Part shown: positions 25,359 to 34,330 of the stretch, piece by piece
How positions within the stretch are numbered: the stretch's first letter is position 1
Layout of the letters: every line of letters starts with the position of its first letter
From: Pseudomonas viridiflava
GTDB lineage: Bacteria; Pseudomonadota; Gammaproteobacteria; Pseudomonadales; Pseudomonadaceae
Direction of reading: 5' to 3'
Assembly (NCBI RefSeq): GCF_900583165.1
Contig: NZ_UTKY01000122.1
Coordinates: forward strand, 119,102 to 183,101
Length of the DNA stretch: 64,000 nt
Notes under the pieces: model-generated
Told to the model about the DNA's origin: nothing
Databases searched by the model: none
The model's input: only the letters and a program-made list of their open reading frames with translations
Translations under genes and position numbers: made by a program

Positions 25359-26693
25359 ATGGCAACTTCCCAAAAACAGCGGCAAATGAGCCTTCTCGTA
25401 TTCATGGCACCGGTGGGCTATCAAACGGCAGCCTGGCGTGATCCTCAGAGTCGCGTTGAAGACCTCTATGGATTAGCGTTGCCGCAGGCGATTGCGCGAC
25501 GCGTAGAGGCGGCGAAGATTCATGCGCTTTTTCTGGCCGACTGGCTGTCATTTGAAGAGACAGGGAAAAACCCGGATCAGACAGGTTATGAACCGTTCAC
25601 CACACTCGGGGCACTGGCTGCGTCTACCACTAAAATTGGTTTGATCGGCACAGCCGCTACGACCTTTATCCAGCCCTACCATCTCGCGCGATACTTCTCG
25701 CAGTTGGACTGGCTGTCACAGGGCCGCATTGGTTGGAACATCGTGACGGGTACTACTGGCCACGAAAATTTCAACGTTGAGTTGCCGCCACGTCATGAGC
25801 GATATGCGCGGGCGTATGAATACATGGAGGTAGTTACCGGCCTATGGGATGCCTGGTGCGATGATGCGGTTAAAAATGATCGACATCGCGGCGTATGGGC
25901 CGATCGCAGCAGAATTGCTGCGCTTAATCATGCTGGCGAGCAATACAAGGTAGAGGGTCCTCTACTTGTACCTCGGTCACCACAAGGCTGGCCCGTCCTG
26001 GTTCAAGCGGGAGCCAGTGATTCAGGCAAGGATTTCGCCGCGAAGTTTGCCGAAGTCGTATTCACCGCCACACCAACATTACCTTTGGCACAAACGTTCT
26101 ACAGCGACCTGAAGGCACGGACCAGGGCCAGCAATCGCGAAGACGCCTCCATACGCATTCATCCAGGTCTGATGCCTATCGTGGGTGATGATGAAGCAGA
26201 CGCTCGCCGAATCCATGATGAATTAATGGATCTTGTGGATGATCGCGAAGGGTTCGCTCGGGTGAGTGGCATGTTATTGGGCGTAGATTTGGCAGGTCTT
26301 GATTGGAATGACCGCATTCCAGCGCAAAGGCTGCTGTCGCCGGAGGTGGCGGTTAAAACGCGCGACGCCAACTCACGCTATGACTACTACTACGATATGG
26401 CCGTGAACAAGGGTTACAGCGTTCGCCAATTGCTTCGAGAAATTATGAAGTCCGCAGGTCATAGCGTTGTGGTCGGCTCGGCAGAGCAGGTTGCGGATCA
26501 TATGCAGCAATGGTTCGAAGAAGGTGCAGCGGACGGATTTGCCATTCTTCCACCCACTGTCCCCGTAGGATTGGACCGTTTTCTTGACGAGGTCGTACCT
26601 ATTTTGCAGGCGCGTGGTCTCTTTCGTACCGAATACGTCGACGGGACGTTGCGCGACAATCTTGGCCTAGCGCGCCCCACTTCTCGTGACTGA
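25359..26693 (+). CDS. FMNH2-dependent monooxygenase of the NtaA/SnaA/DszA family
   Basis: 444 residues, normal for the family. Contains FLADWLSFEETG-type N-terminal region, then TTKIGLIGTAATTFIQPYHLARYFSQLDWLS in short matching blocks (about 88-118), GRIGWNIVTGTTGHENFNV and WPVLVQAGASDSGKDFAAKFAEVVF. Members oxidise nitrilotriacetate, pristinamycin precursors, dibenzothiophene sulfone or alkyl-sulfur compounds with FMNH2 delivered by a separate reductase, which is encoded 9 bp downstream. ATG 25359 has AGG seven bases upstream. Substrate unknown. Confidence 0.9.
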   Translation: MATSQKQRQMSLLVFMAPVGYQTAAWRDPQSRVEDLYGLALPQAIARRVEAAKIHALFLADWLSFEETGKNPDQTGYEPFTTLGALAASTTKIGLIGTAATTFIQPYHLARYFSQLDWLSQGRIGWNIVTGTTGHENFNVELPPRHERYARAYEYMEVVTGLWDAWCDDAVKNDRHRGVWADRSRIAALNHAGEQYKVEGPLLVPRSPQGWPVLVQAGASDSGKDFAAKFAEVVFTATPTLPLAQTFYSDLKARTRASNREDASIRIHPGLMPIVGDDEADARRIHDELMDLVDDREGFARVSGMLLGVDLAGLDWNDRIPAQRLLSPEVAVKTRDANSRYDYYYDMAVNKGYSVRQLLREIMKSAGHSVVVGSAEQVADHMQQWFEEGAADGFAILPPTVPVGLDRFLDEVVPILQARGLFRTEYVDGTLRDNLGLARPTSRD

Positions 26694-26702
26694 AGGTAAC
26701 GC

Positions 26703-27203
26703 ATGATGTTCAACTCGTTAGAAGCAGAACAATTCAAGAGCATTTTCCGCTCGCATCCAGCAGGTGTCGCAATCATCACGCTGCAGGACAACGGCAGACC
26801 TATGGGATTCACCGCGACCTCCGTGATCTCAGTGTCAGTGAGTCCACCCATTATCGTCTTTTCAATCCAGGGGAGTTCATCAAGCCTGCAGGCACTGGAG
26901 CATTCAGAATCGGTCATCATTCATTTTCTGGATGAGCGTCATGTAGATTTGGCTGGACGCTTTTCGACGCACGGAATAGACCGCTTTCTGGATACTGCCT
27001 GGCACACCCTGGAGACGGGGGAGCCTTACCTGCTTGAGGTCGATACGTGGGTGCGCTGCACCCTCATTCATCGAATGCAGGCGGGAAGCAGCCTGATCAT
27101 TCAGGCACGTCCCGAGAGCGCTGCCGTGAAAGAGGCTCGCACGCCCATGATTTATCACGATCGGGCGTTTTGCGGCGTCAGTAAAACGGGCGCACATAGT
27201 TGA
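26703..27203 (+). CDS. Flavin reductase partner of the monooxygenase
   Basis: 166 residues, single flavin_reduct domain: HPAGVAIITLQDNGRPMGFTATSVISVS (in two blocks near 19-46) and PPIIVFSIQ, then LLEVDTWVRCTLIHRM and a terminal YHDRAFCGV-like motif. These proteins reduce FMN with NAD(P)H and pass it to LLM-type oxygenases. Separated by 9 bp from the monooxygenase and followed by a terminator, so the two form a bicistron. Confidence 0.92.
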   Translation: MMFNSLEAEQFKSIFRSHPAGVAIITLQDNGRPMGFTATSVISVSVSPPIIVFSIQGSSSSLQALEHSESVIIHFLDERHVDLAGRFSTHGIDRFLDTAWHTLETGEPYLLEVDTWVRCTLIHRMQAGSSLIIQARPESAAVKEARTPMIYHDRAFCGVSKTGAHS

Positions 27204-27219
27204 TTGATAGGGAGGTCTC

Positions 27220-27256
27220 GAAAGGATCGCACATTTGGTAACAGTGCGACCCTTTC
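27220..27256. terminator. Terminator hairpin between convergent genes
   Basis: GAAAGGATCGCAC and GTGCGACCCTTTC pair with one mismatch around an 11-base loop between the flavin reductase and the convergent TetR gene. It can work in both directions. Confidence 0.6.
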
Positions 27257-27286
27257 ACTCTCTCAATCGATTGCGTCCCGCGATAA

Positions 27287-27853
27287 TTAATCGGCAGTGA
27301 TGAACCCGGCTGTCAGCGTGTTCATGATTGCATCGATAATTTCATGACGCGCTTTACCCTCTGCAGATACTTCGGCCCCCAAGCGCAGCAAGGTCCAAAA
27401 CACCCGCTCACGCCATTCAAAGGAAATTGCAGCGTCTTCCTTTGAAGCACGTCTAATCGCATTGGCGACTTGTATCTCACCGGCAGTCAGGTCAGCGTAT
27501 AACTCTGGCTTTTGTCGGACCAAGCCCTCGTTGTAAATAAAATCCAATGCTGGGCCTAAATCGAATTGCTCTTCAATTATGCGTCGCAGTGCCATCACTG
27601 GCGGGCCTGACTCAGGCCTTGCACGAGCGATGGCTTCGTCGCTCAGGCAGTAAACGTGTCGAGCCAAAGCCTCCAGCAACTCGGTACGATCACGAAAATA
27701 ACGGTGAATCGTGCTACGCCCTACGCCAGAGGCTTCCGCGATATCGATTATCGAAGCGGATGGATTGGGCGGCAGAAGCTTCCTGGCTGCTTCCAGAATG
27801 GCAACCCTTGTTCTGGCGCGTACGCCACTCTCCTTTTGGACTAGTGTCGTCAT
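27287..27853 (-). CDS. TetR/AcrR-family transcriptional regulator
   Basis: 188 residues from ATG 27853. The upstream open frame is a relic of another gene. N-terminal helix-turn-helix: RVAILEAARKLL, then IDIAEASGVGRSTIHRYFRD (about 37-56), followed by a helical ligand-binding domain ending FWTLLRLGAEVSAEGKARHE. Convergent with the monooxygenase/reductase pair and probably not in its operon; the target is unknown. Confidence 0.9.
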   Translation of the reverse strand: MTTLVQKESGVRARTRVAILEAARKLLPPNPSASIIDIAEASGVGRSTIHRYFRDRTELLEALARHVYCLSDEAIARARPESGPPVMALRRIIEEQFDLGPALDFIYNEGLVRQKPELYADLTAGEIQVANAIRRASKEDAAISFEWRERVFWTLLRLGAEVSAEGKARHEIIDAIMNTLTAGFITAD

Positions 27854-28006
27854 GATTGCGGCTCGAAAAAATAGGTCACCAATGTACCAAAATGGAGACT
27901 TCATTCCTAGCACGCGATTTTCAGCGATTTTCGGTCTGCTGCAACGGAAAAAGACGATTGGAGACGTAGAGCCTTGGAAGTTGCAAACACCACAATGGGC
28001 CGGCTG

Positions 28007-28141
28007 AACGGAAGAGGCTTCCGCAATTAATTCTGCTAAGGAAAATGCATGCGTGACCATATCTCCAATACAGCCAACTAGCCCAGATAGCTCGGATTGA
28101 TCCCGCCATTCAACAGTACCTGCTCCTGGTGCGCGATACAC
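28007..28141 (-). pseudogene. Fragment of a Gfo/Idh/MocA-family oxidoreductase
   Basis: In the frame continuous with the TetR gene, the segment GTVEWRDQSELSG, then GCIGDMVTHAFSLAELI, matches the internal GDIGTHA motif of Gfo/Idh/MocA dehydrogenases, which are normally about 350-390 residues. Only about 45 residues remain, with no upstream Rossmann domain in frame, so this is a remnant. The rest of 27854-28313 holds no intact gene. Confidence 0.5.
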
Positions 28142-28313
28142 TGAAGTTCTTTCTGACGATTCGTGCTCATCTATTGAGCCCCTTTTCAGAACGGTCCGAT
28201 TCAGTTTGCGTCATCGTGTTTTAACAGCCTTGGTTGATAGAGTGAGGCTAATTCATCGCGAACCCAAGTCGGCTCATCCGTGAGGGGCATATTTTCTCTA
28301 TCATGCACGGCAT

Positions 28314-28628
28314 CTAGCTCTCTTGGAATATCTGCGTCCGTGGGCGCAAACTTCCTGCACCCAACGTAAAGACAATGGCGTCCACTCCCCTGACGATTTC
28401 AGCTAGACCGGCAGAAAGAGTGACGTCGCATTCAACCAACTCCGATTGGGGTGGCAACAACTTTTTGGCTTTGACAAGATCGCGCACCAGCGCACGCACC
28501 TTATAACCTTGCCTGAGCGCCTCAGCCACGACCAATCGACCGATACTTCCGGTTGCCCCCACGACCAACACCGTAGCGGGAGGAGTAATCACCGCCGTTT
28601 CAGAGTTTACAAGATACGCAGACATCAA
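28314..28628 (-). pseudogene. Truncated NAD(P)-binding protein (NmrA/SDR-like)
   Basis: 104 residues starting with a good Rossmann motif TVLVVGATGSIGRLVVAEAL (about 19-38) and GYKVRALVRDLVKAKKLLP, but it stops after GVDAIVFTLGAGSLRP. Full-length relatives have about 210-290 residues, so the C-terminal half is missing. Probably an eroded gene; a short functional protein is unlikely. Confidence 0.65.
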
Positions 28629-28679
28629 CGTTCTCGAGTCGGCACCGGCCGATTGTCTCCTAGAAAAGAGGTCTTGAGA

Positions 28680-29735
28680 TCACAGCGTCCTGGCGTAAAA
28701 CGGCGTTAACTTGCCTAGAGCAGCATCCACATATTTCGGAACCCAGTAAGTTTCGATATGGGTGGCGCCATCGATAATGAACAGCTCCTTGTCCTTCGTG
28801 CCGGTGGCCTTGGGGAATGCCTCCTGGGTCATGTACAGGCTGTCGGCGTTGCTCCCTGCGATCATCAGCAACGGCTGATTGATCAGTTCGATCTGATTGG
28901 TGGCGTCAAAGCGCATCAGGTCGATGAGGCTACTCGTGGTGTATTTAAAGGTCGAGTTAGGGTGTGCGTGGGTCTTCCAGTAGTACTCGTAGCCCTGGCG
29001 ATACAACGCATACGGCAGTTTGGCGATCTGTTCATCTGTGAGGTTGGCATCACCTGAATAGAGCACTTCCCCTCCCGCGGCCTCTTGAGCTCGGGCATCA
29101 GAGGCTTGCTGCAGGCGCTGCTCAATAGTGTCCAATTGCGAATCGTTGTAGCCATTGCGACGGACACGTCCAGAGTTGAACATGCTTACCGTCGCCACTG
29201 ACTTGAATCGTTTATCGGTTTCAGCTGCTGCTAATGAGTAGCCACCACCGCCACAGATCCCGAGCAGGCCCAACCGTTTGGCATCGACGCCTGCAAATCG
29301 AGCGACGAAGTCTGCCATTCCGTGGATGTCCTCGATGCGATAGGCAGGCTTATCGACACTGCGCGGTTTCCCGCCACTCCCCCCCTGATAGGCCGCATCC
29401 GCAGTGATCGTAATATAACCTTGCTCAGCCAAACGCTGGGCATACAGACCAGCCACCTGCTCCTTTACTCCACCGTTTGGATGAGCCACCACGACTGTCG
29501 GGTAAGCGTGCTTCGGGTCGTAATTGGCAGGCGTGTAGACGTTAGCAACAATGTCCAGGCCATGAAGCTTGTAGGTAACGGGATGGATATTGACCTTACC
29601 CGCTTCATTTTTGGTAATCGCGCCATCATAGACGAGGGTATACGGGTTTTTCTTATAGTCCGCCGCACCCGCCTCCCCTGCTGATACTCCCGCCATTGCC
29701 GCCAATAAAGTCGCCTTCAGAATAGTGTGTTTCAT
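28680..29735 (-). CDS. Exported alpha/beta hydrolase (dienelactone-hydrolase/YcjY-like)
   Basis: 351 residues with a signal peptide (about 1-24, ATLLAAMAGVSAGEAGA). Hydrolase fold: YPTVVVAHPNGGVKEQ (oxyanion region, about 79-94), nucleophile elbow LLGICGGGGYS (about 156-166) with Cys at the nucleophile position as in dienelactone hydrolases, and the terminal histidine in FIIDGATHIETY. AGGAG precedes the ATG. Heads a run of exported enzymes; substrate unknown. Confidence 0.88.
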   Translation of the reverse strand: MKHTILKATLLAAMAGVSAGEAGAADYKKNPYTLVYDGAITKNEAGKVNIHPVTYKLHGLDIVANVYTPANYDPKHAYPTVVVAHPNGGVKEQVAGLYAQRLAEQGYITITADAAYQGGSGGKPRSVDKPAYRIEDIHGMADFVARFAGVDAKRLGLLGICGGGGYSLAAAETDKRFKSVATVSMFNSGRVRRNGYNDSQLDTIEQRLQQASDARAQEAAGGEVLYSGDANLTDEQIAKLPYALYRQGYEYYWKTHAHPNSTFKYTTSSLIDLMRFDATNQIELINQPLLMIAGSNADSLYMTQEAFPKATGTKDKELFIIDGATHIETYWVPKYVDAALGKLTPFYARTL

Positions 29736-29813
29736 AAAAGTACTCCTGTAGCTTTGAAACGATGGACTTAGAAAGGGATTGGCATTTATTTACGCCGTTA
29801 GCGCCCCTCAGGT

Positions 29814-30908
29814 TCAATCCAGTTTTTTCTCGGAGAGAAACTTTGAAACCAGATCTGCGATCTGGACATTGTTCAAATCTGACATCGGGAAGTGTGTGTT
29901 GCCCTTGATGCCAATCTCTGGCAGGTGAACCAGCGTTACGTCACCACCATGTTTGTTGACCGTGTCACGCCACTTCCGGGCCATCTCGAGTCTTGCGCGC
30001 CAACTGTCCTGTGCAGGTAGATCAATTGCGTGATCCGGGATGTTGTCACCGTAGAGAATAAGAATGGGAAGCTTGGTAAGAGCTGCGAACTGGGATGCGG
30101 GGACTGACGTTCCCGCTACCGTGTCAAAAGCACTCGGAATGGGCGCTGGCACCTCACCTTCCGGGAAGACAAAACTGCTACCGGGCTCAAAAGCCACGAT
30201 GCCTTTCACGTTACTATTCTTGATCGCCGTCAACCAACCAGGCCCGCCCCCTTGAGAGTGGGTGAAAAGAATCCCTGGGCCGATTCTTTCAAATACCGCC
30301 GATACGGCATCGGAGACCACAGTCATGTCGAACGGTCCGGTATTGGGGGTCATTGCGCGGAAGAATTGATTCTGGGTCTGCGCATCCTGTGCAACCTGAA
30401 CTCCCTTGAAGTAGTTCGGCCACAGCCCCATACGGAACTGGTTGAACCACAGCTGTTCGTCCGGCGTCGGTTTGACCGTTGCCTCAACCATGCTGCGTCC
30501 GGCATTGCCCCTGCGTGGTTGATCTATCAAGTAAACACCGAAGCCGCGGCGTAGAAAAATAGTCTGGAAACCCTCGCGCCCATCCGCCGTTGTTTCCCAA
30601 GTTTTGGAAAACTGGCCGGCACCATGCCACATGACAATAGGCAGCTTTCTGGCATTCAATGGCAACTGGTAAAAGGCATAGGCGTGATCGCCATGGTAGG
30701 TCTGGCCCGAGGGCTCCATTGGCTTACGCGCGTCGAAAATACCCGGCGCTGTCGCCATTTGTCCCCCTGCAGTAAAGCTGCCTTGTTCTTGAATAATCAA
30801 TGGTTCAGGTTTGCTTTGCTGCCCTGCAACAGCGATGTTCACTATGGATGATGCGACAAAGCCAAATAGCATGCCGAACACCAAACGCTTGAGTACTTTT
30901 GATGACAT
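29814..30908 (-). CDS. Exported alpha/beta hydrolase
   Basis: 364 residues from ATG 30908, with GGAAG seven bases upstream. Signal peptide about 1-29 (FGMLFGFVASSIVNIAVAG). The motif IVMWHGAGQFSKTWE is the oxyanion region, LFTHSQGGGPGW the nucleophile elbow (Ser), and HLPEIGIKGNTHFP near the C-terminus holds the catalytic His. Similar exported hydrolases usually sit with carboxymuconolactone-decarboxylase and cupin genes, as here. Starts 23 bp after the CMD gene on the same strand, so co-transcribed with it. Confidence 0.88.
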   Translation of the reverse strand: MSSKVLKRLVFGMLFGFVASSIVNIAVAGQQSKPEPLIIQEQGSFTAGGQMATAPGIFDARKPMEPSGQTYHGDHAYAFYQLPLNARKLPIVMWHGAGQFSKTWETTADGREGFQTIFLRRGFGVYLIDQPRRGNAGRSMVEATVKPTPDEQLWFNQFRMGLWPNYFKGVQVAQDAQTQNQFFRAMTPNTGPFDMTVVSDAVSAVFERIGPGILFTHSQGGGPGWLTAIKNSNVKGIVAFEPGSSFVFPEGEVPAPIPSAFDTVAGTSVPASQFAALTKLPILILYGDNIPDHAIDLPAQDSWRARLEMARKWRDTVNKHGGDVTLVHLPEIGIKGNTHFPMSDLNNVQIADLVSKFLSEKKLD

Positions 30909-30930
30909 AACGACGCTTCCTATCACTGGA

Positions 30931-31707
30931 TCATTTCCTTTCAGTAAACACAGACTGCAAAACAGGCAAAGCCGACATCGCACGAGGCCACCCGGCGTAG
31001 AAAGCGAGCTGGGTAACCACTTCGGCGGCCTGGGCTTGCGTCAGGCCGTTGTCCATAGCCCTATTCAGATGGAAGGGGACCTGATCGAGCTGACCTCGAG
31101 TGATGAGCGCAGCCACAGTGATCAAACTGCGGTCGCGAGGTGCTAGATCAGCACGCCGCCATAGATCAGCAAACAAAACGTCATCCGTATAACGAGCCAG
31201 TTCTGGTGCAATCGGGGCGACGTTTTCTTTGATGGTTGCCGCCCGTTTCGCCTCTACTGCTTCGTCTACCGGCAGCAACTCTTGTGACGCAGGTTGATAA
31301 TGCTCGGCGGCGATCCCGCGAGTTTTGAACATCTCGCCTGCGACGCCTGCCGCACTCATCGCATTAGGCCAGCCGCTGTAGAAAGCCAAATGGGTTATCA
31401 ACCCGACGATCTCCCCTGGCTTCACTCCGTTGTCCAATGCAAGATTGATATGCGAGGTCATCTGCGCTGATTGCCCGTTGGCGACCAAGGCTGACAATGT
31501 CACCAGGCTACGGTCACGTGGCGCGAGCTCCTTGCGCTTCCATAAGTCACCAAAAAGCACATCCTGGGTATAGGCAAATAGCTGTGGTGCAGTTTCCCGA
31601 GCTTGCCGCGCGGCTGGAGTATCCGGCACCGAACTTTGCGCGTTTGCCTGAATTGACATGGCCATCAGTGCGGCGGTCGTTACGGATATAGTCAACCTCA
31701 TGAGCAT
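30931..31707 (-). CDS. Exported tandem carboxymuconolactone-decarboxylase-like protein
   Basis: 258 residues: signal peptide (about 1-24, AALMAMSIQANAQ) then two CMD repeats, LAPRDRSLVTLSALVANGQ and LAPRDRSLITVAALITRGQ (about 62 and 182), each ending in LAFYSGWPNAMSA or LAFYAGWPRAMSA. The CxxC/CxxxH redox motif of AhpD is absent, so a decarboxylase/lactonase-like or unknown role is likelier than peroxidase reduction. GGGAG lies just before ATG 31707. It overlaps the MFS fragment's end by ten bases. Confidence 0.88.
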   Translation of the reverse strand: MLMRLTISVTTAALMAMSIQANAQSSVPDTPAARQARETAPQLFAYTQDVLFGDLWKRKELAPRDRSLVTLSALVANGQSAQMTSHINLALDNGVKPGEIVGLITHLAFYSGWPNAMSAAGVAGEMFKTRGIAAEHYQPASQELLPVDEAVEAKRAATIKENVAPIAPELARYTDDVLFADLWRRADLAPRDRSLITVAALITRGQLDQVPFHLNRAMDNGLTQAQAAEVVTQLAFYAGWPRAMSALPVLQSVFTERK

Positions 31708-32036
31708 TCATCTCCCTTGATCCCGATGCAAAAAAAATCGTCATCCCTGCGCAACAGATAAACCTTGACGCGCGCATATCGATCACTGATCGGCCCCCAC
31801 AGCAACTGCCCAAGGCTGAAGCCAATAAGAAACGCGGAGAAGGTAGCTTCGATGCTGGACGAGTTCGTATGCAAGTCGCGGCCTATCGTTGGCAGCGCGG
31901 GCAAATACATGTCGGTGGAGACAGACGCGAACGACATCAAAGCGCTGAGGATGAGTAACAGGCGTAACTCAGTCCCAGGACAAATCAAGGGTTCGTGTGG
32001 AACAGGTGGTTCGGCCGTGTATTCAGTGGTTTTCAT
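31698..32036 (-). pseudogene. Truncated Bcr/CflA-type MFS transporter
   Basis: 112 residues: the first two or three membrane segments of a Bcr/CflA drug transporter (SALMSFASVSTDMYLPALP, then FSLGQLLWGPISDRYARVKV), after which the sequence loses similarity and stops. Full-length members have about 400 residues. The remainder is missing, and the 295 bp upstream (32037-32331) contains no gene. Confidence 0.75.
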
Positions 32037-32331
32037 GATTCATCCCCGAATGTGCAACGGCCTTCGCAAACGAAGTCGTAGTTCTGAACGAATAGAAGCC
32101 GTAGCGATGAACACGCAAACAAGCACGGCGGCGGTTTTATATCCAGCGGGATACTACAAGCACCCTAGTCAGTCGATTAGGATCTAAATCCCGCAAGCAC
32201 TACTGAACCAGATTCATAAACGAGCGAGACGCTACCCTTGAAGAACTTGAGGAACCATATGGTGAGGGGATCAAGCACCGAGAACTCGGCGCTCGGAAAA
32301 TAAACACGGTGGAAACGCACCAAGCGCGGCG

Positions 32332-33228
32332 TTACGACTCCTGGTGCCGCAATGCATCGACAACGACGGACAAGGCCCGAGAGAACTCTTTACGATTCGG
32401 ATAATAAAGGTGATAGCCCGGGTAAAGGTCGCACCAGTCGTCCAGGACGCGGACCAATTGCCCTTCAGCAATGTGTTCGCGAACCATGTCCTCTGGTATA
32501 AATGCCAAGCCATAACCAGCCAATGCCGCACGAACGATGGACGAGCTATTGTTAAATACCCATTGGCCAGACACTCGAAGCTTAATCTCCTGCCCGTCTT
32601 TCTCGAAGTCCCACGGCAACAGACCTCCATGGGTCGCGAGCCTGAGGTTGATGCAGTTGTGGTGATCTAGGTCATGCGGGGTCGCCGGAGTATTACGGGT
32701 CGAGAAATACTTCGGACTCCCCACAACGGCAATGCGTAAATCGGGGCCGATACGAACAGCAATCATGTCCTTGGCAACTTGATTGCCCATGCGAACACCC
32801 GCGTCATAACCCTGGGAAACAATATCCCTCATCGTATAGTCGACAGTGATTTCTACATTAATTTCCGGATATTCATTTAGAACGCTGGACAGTTTCGGCC
32901 ACAGGATGCTGTTTGCAGCGTGCTCGGCCGTTGTAATGCGAACGGTACCGACAGGACTGTCACGCAGCTCGTCGAGGGCTTCCAGCTCTGCATCTATTTC
33001 CTCAAGGCGCGTTGAAACATTTAGGAATAGACGCTCCCCGGCTTCAGTTGTAGAAATGCTTCGAGTAGTACGGGTCAGCAATTGGACACCCACCTGAGTT
33101 TCAAGGCCCCGGACGGCGTGACTCAAGGCAGACGGGCTGACGCCCATCACCGCAGCCGCTCGCGTAAAGCTTCCTTCACGTACTACGTTGATAAAGGCCA
33201 GCATCTGGCTGAAGTTTTTACGGGACAT
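32332..33228 (-). CDS. LysR-family regulator, first of a tandem pair
   Basis: 298 residues. N-terminal winged helix: FINVVREGSFTRAAAVMGVS (about 12-31) and PSALSHAVRGLETQVGVQLL; effector domain follows. Strongly similar to the adjacent LysR (33218-34141), sharing LLTRTTRS and DHHNCINLRL versus NHDCINLQL. Its start overlaps the end of the neighbour by 11 bp, so they are co-transcribed, the result of tandem duplication. Divergent from the aldo/keto reductase cluster; by family habit it probably regulates those genes. Confidence 0.92.
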   Translation of the reverse strand: MSRKNFSQMLAFINVVREGSFTRAAAVMGVSPSALSHAVRGLETQVGVQLLTRTTRSISTTEAGERLFLNVSTRLEEIDAELEALDELRDSPVGTVRITTAEHAANSILWPKLSSVLNEYPEINVEITVDYTMRDIVSQGYDAGVRMGNQVAKDMIAVRIGPDLRIAVVGSPKYFSTRNTPATPHDLDHHNCINLRLATHGGLLPWDFEKDGQEIKLRVSGQWVFNNSSSIVRAALAGYGLAFIPEDMVREHIAEGQLVRVLDDWCDLYPGYHLYYPNRKEFSRALSVVVDALRHQES

Positions 33229-34141
33229 TGTGCGAACCTTCCACTTGTTCAGGCCGGTAACGCAGCGCCTCTACCAACACTGCCATTGCTCGAGAAGAAG
33301 GCTGGCGGCGTACGGGATAGCAAAGGTGGTACCCGGCAAAAGTAGGACTCCAATCCTCCAGGACTTCGACGAGCTGGCCGCCGCAGATAAACGGACGTGC
33401 CATCGCCTTTGGAACATAGCCAAGACCGAAGCCGGCCAAAGCAGCCTGAAGGATCTGCTTGGTCCCATTGAATACCAACTGTCCCTCGACTCGCACATTC
33501 AATTTCTGTCGGTCTTTTTTAAACTCCCATGCATAGATATCTCCATGGCTCATCAATTGCAGATTGATGCAATCGTGGTTGGTCAGGTCTTGAGGGGTCG
33601 TGGGAACAGACCGTTTCTCCAGATAACCCGGTGAAGCTACGACCGCCACCGGCATGTCCGGACCGATGCGCACGGCCGTCATGCCACGTGCGACCTCACT
33701 GCCCAGTCGTACCCCCATGTCATACCGCTCAGCTACAATATCGGCAAATCGAGCCTCCACGATCAATTCCACTTTGATCTCAGGATAATTAGGCAAGAGC
33801 TCGGCCAGTCGTGGCCAGAGAATGGTCTCTGCAGCATTTTCGGTTGAGCAAATACGGACAGTTCCAGCAGGTTTATCGCGAAGCTCACCGACGGCCGCCA
33901 ATTCAACCTCAATTTCCTCAAATCGTGGCCCAATGCGATCAATCAATCGCTGCCCAATCTCTGTGGGTGAGACGCTACGGGTAGTGCGCGTCAGCAATCG
34001 AACGCCGATTCGCTGTTCCAAAGCTCGCATAGTGTGACTCAGCGCAGACTGAGACATGCCTAGTTGTGCGGCAGCGCGGGTAAAACTCCGCTCGCGTGCC
34101 ACGGCAATAAAGACTATCAGGTCACTGTAGTTGTCTCTCAT
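33218..34141 (-). CDS. LysR-family regulator, second of a tandem pair
   Basis: 307 residues. DNA-binding domain with VARERSFTRAAAQLGMSQSA (about 14-33) and LSHTMRALEQRIGVRLLTRT. Same subfamily as the downstream gene. It lies 189 bp from the first aldo/keto reductase start at 34331 in divergent orientation, the classical arrangement for a LysR regulator and its target. Redox or electrophile sensing is common among regulators of such reductase clusters, but no effector can be deduced here. Confidence 0.93.
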   Translation of the reverse strand: MRDNYSDLIVFIAVARERSFTRAAAQLGMSQSALSHTMRALEQRIGVRLLTRTTRSVSPTEIGQRLIDRIGPRFEEIEVELAAVGELRDKPAGTVRICSTENAAETILWPRLAELLPNYPEIKVELIVEARFADIVAERYDMGVRLGSEVARGMTAVRIGPDMPVAVVASPGYLEKRSVPTTPQDLTNHDCINLQLMSHGDIYAWEFKKDRQKLNVRVEGQLVFNGTKQILQAALAGFGLGYVPKAMARPFICGGQLVEVLEDWSPTFAGYHLCYPVRRQPSSRAMAVLVEALRYRPEQVEGSHNVP

Positions 34142-34330
34142 CGCACCGCTCTCAATGGATTACTCATGCACCTCGCTCACAAGTCTTAACAGATTTTACC
34201 GTCTAGTAGCTACTCAAACGAGTACCTATAGTTGACACACATTGGAATACGAGACATTCCAAAACTGCACTGGAGCGCCCCCAACGTTGGACCCCAAACG
34301 TTCCAGGCTGCATTTACAGGAGTACTGACC

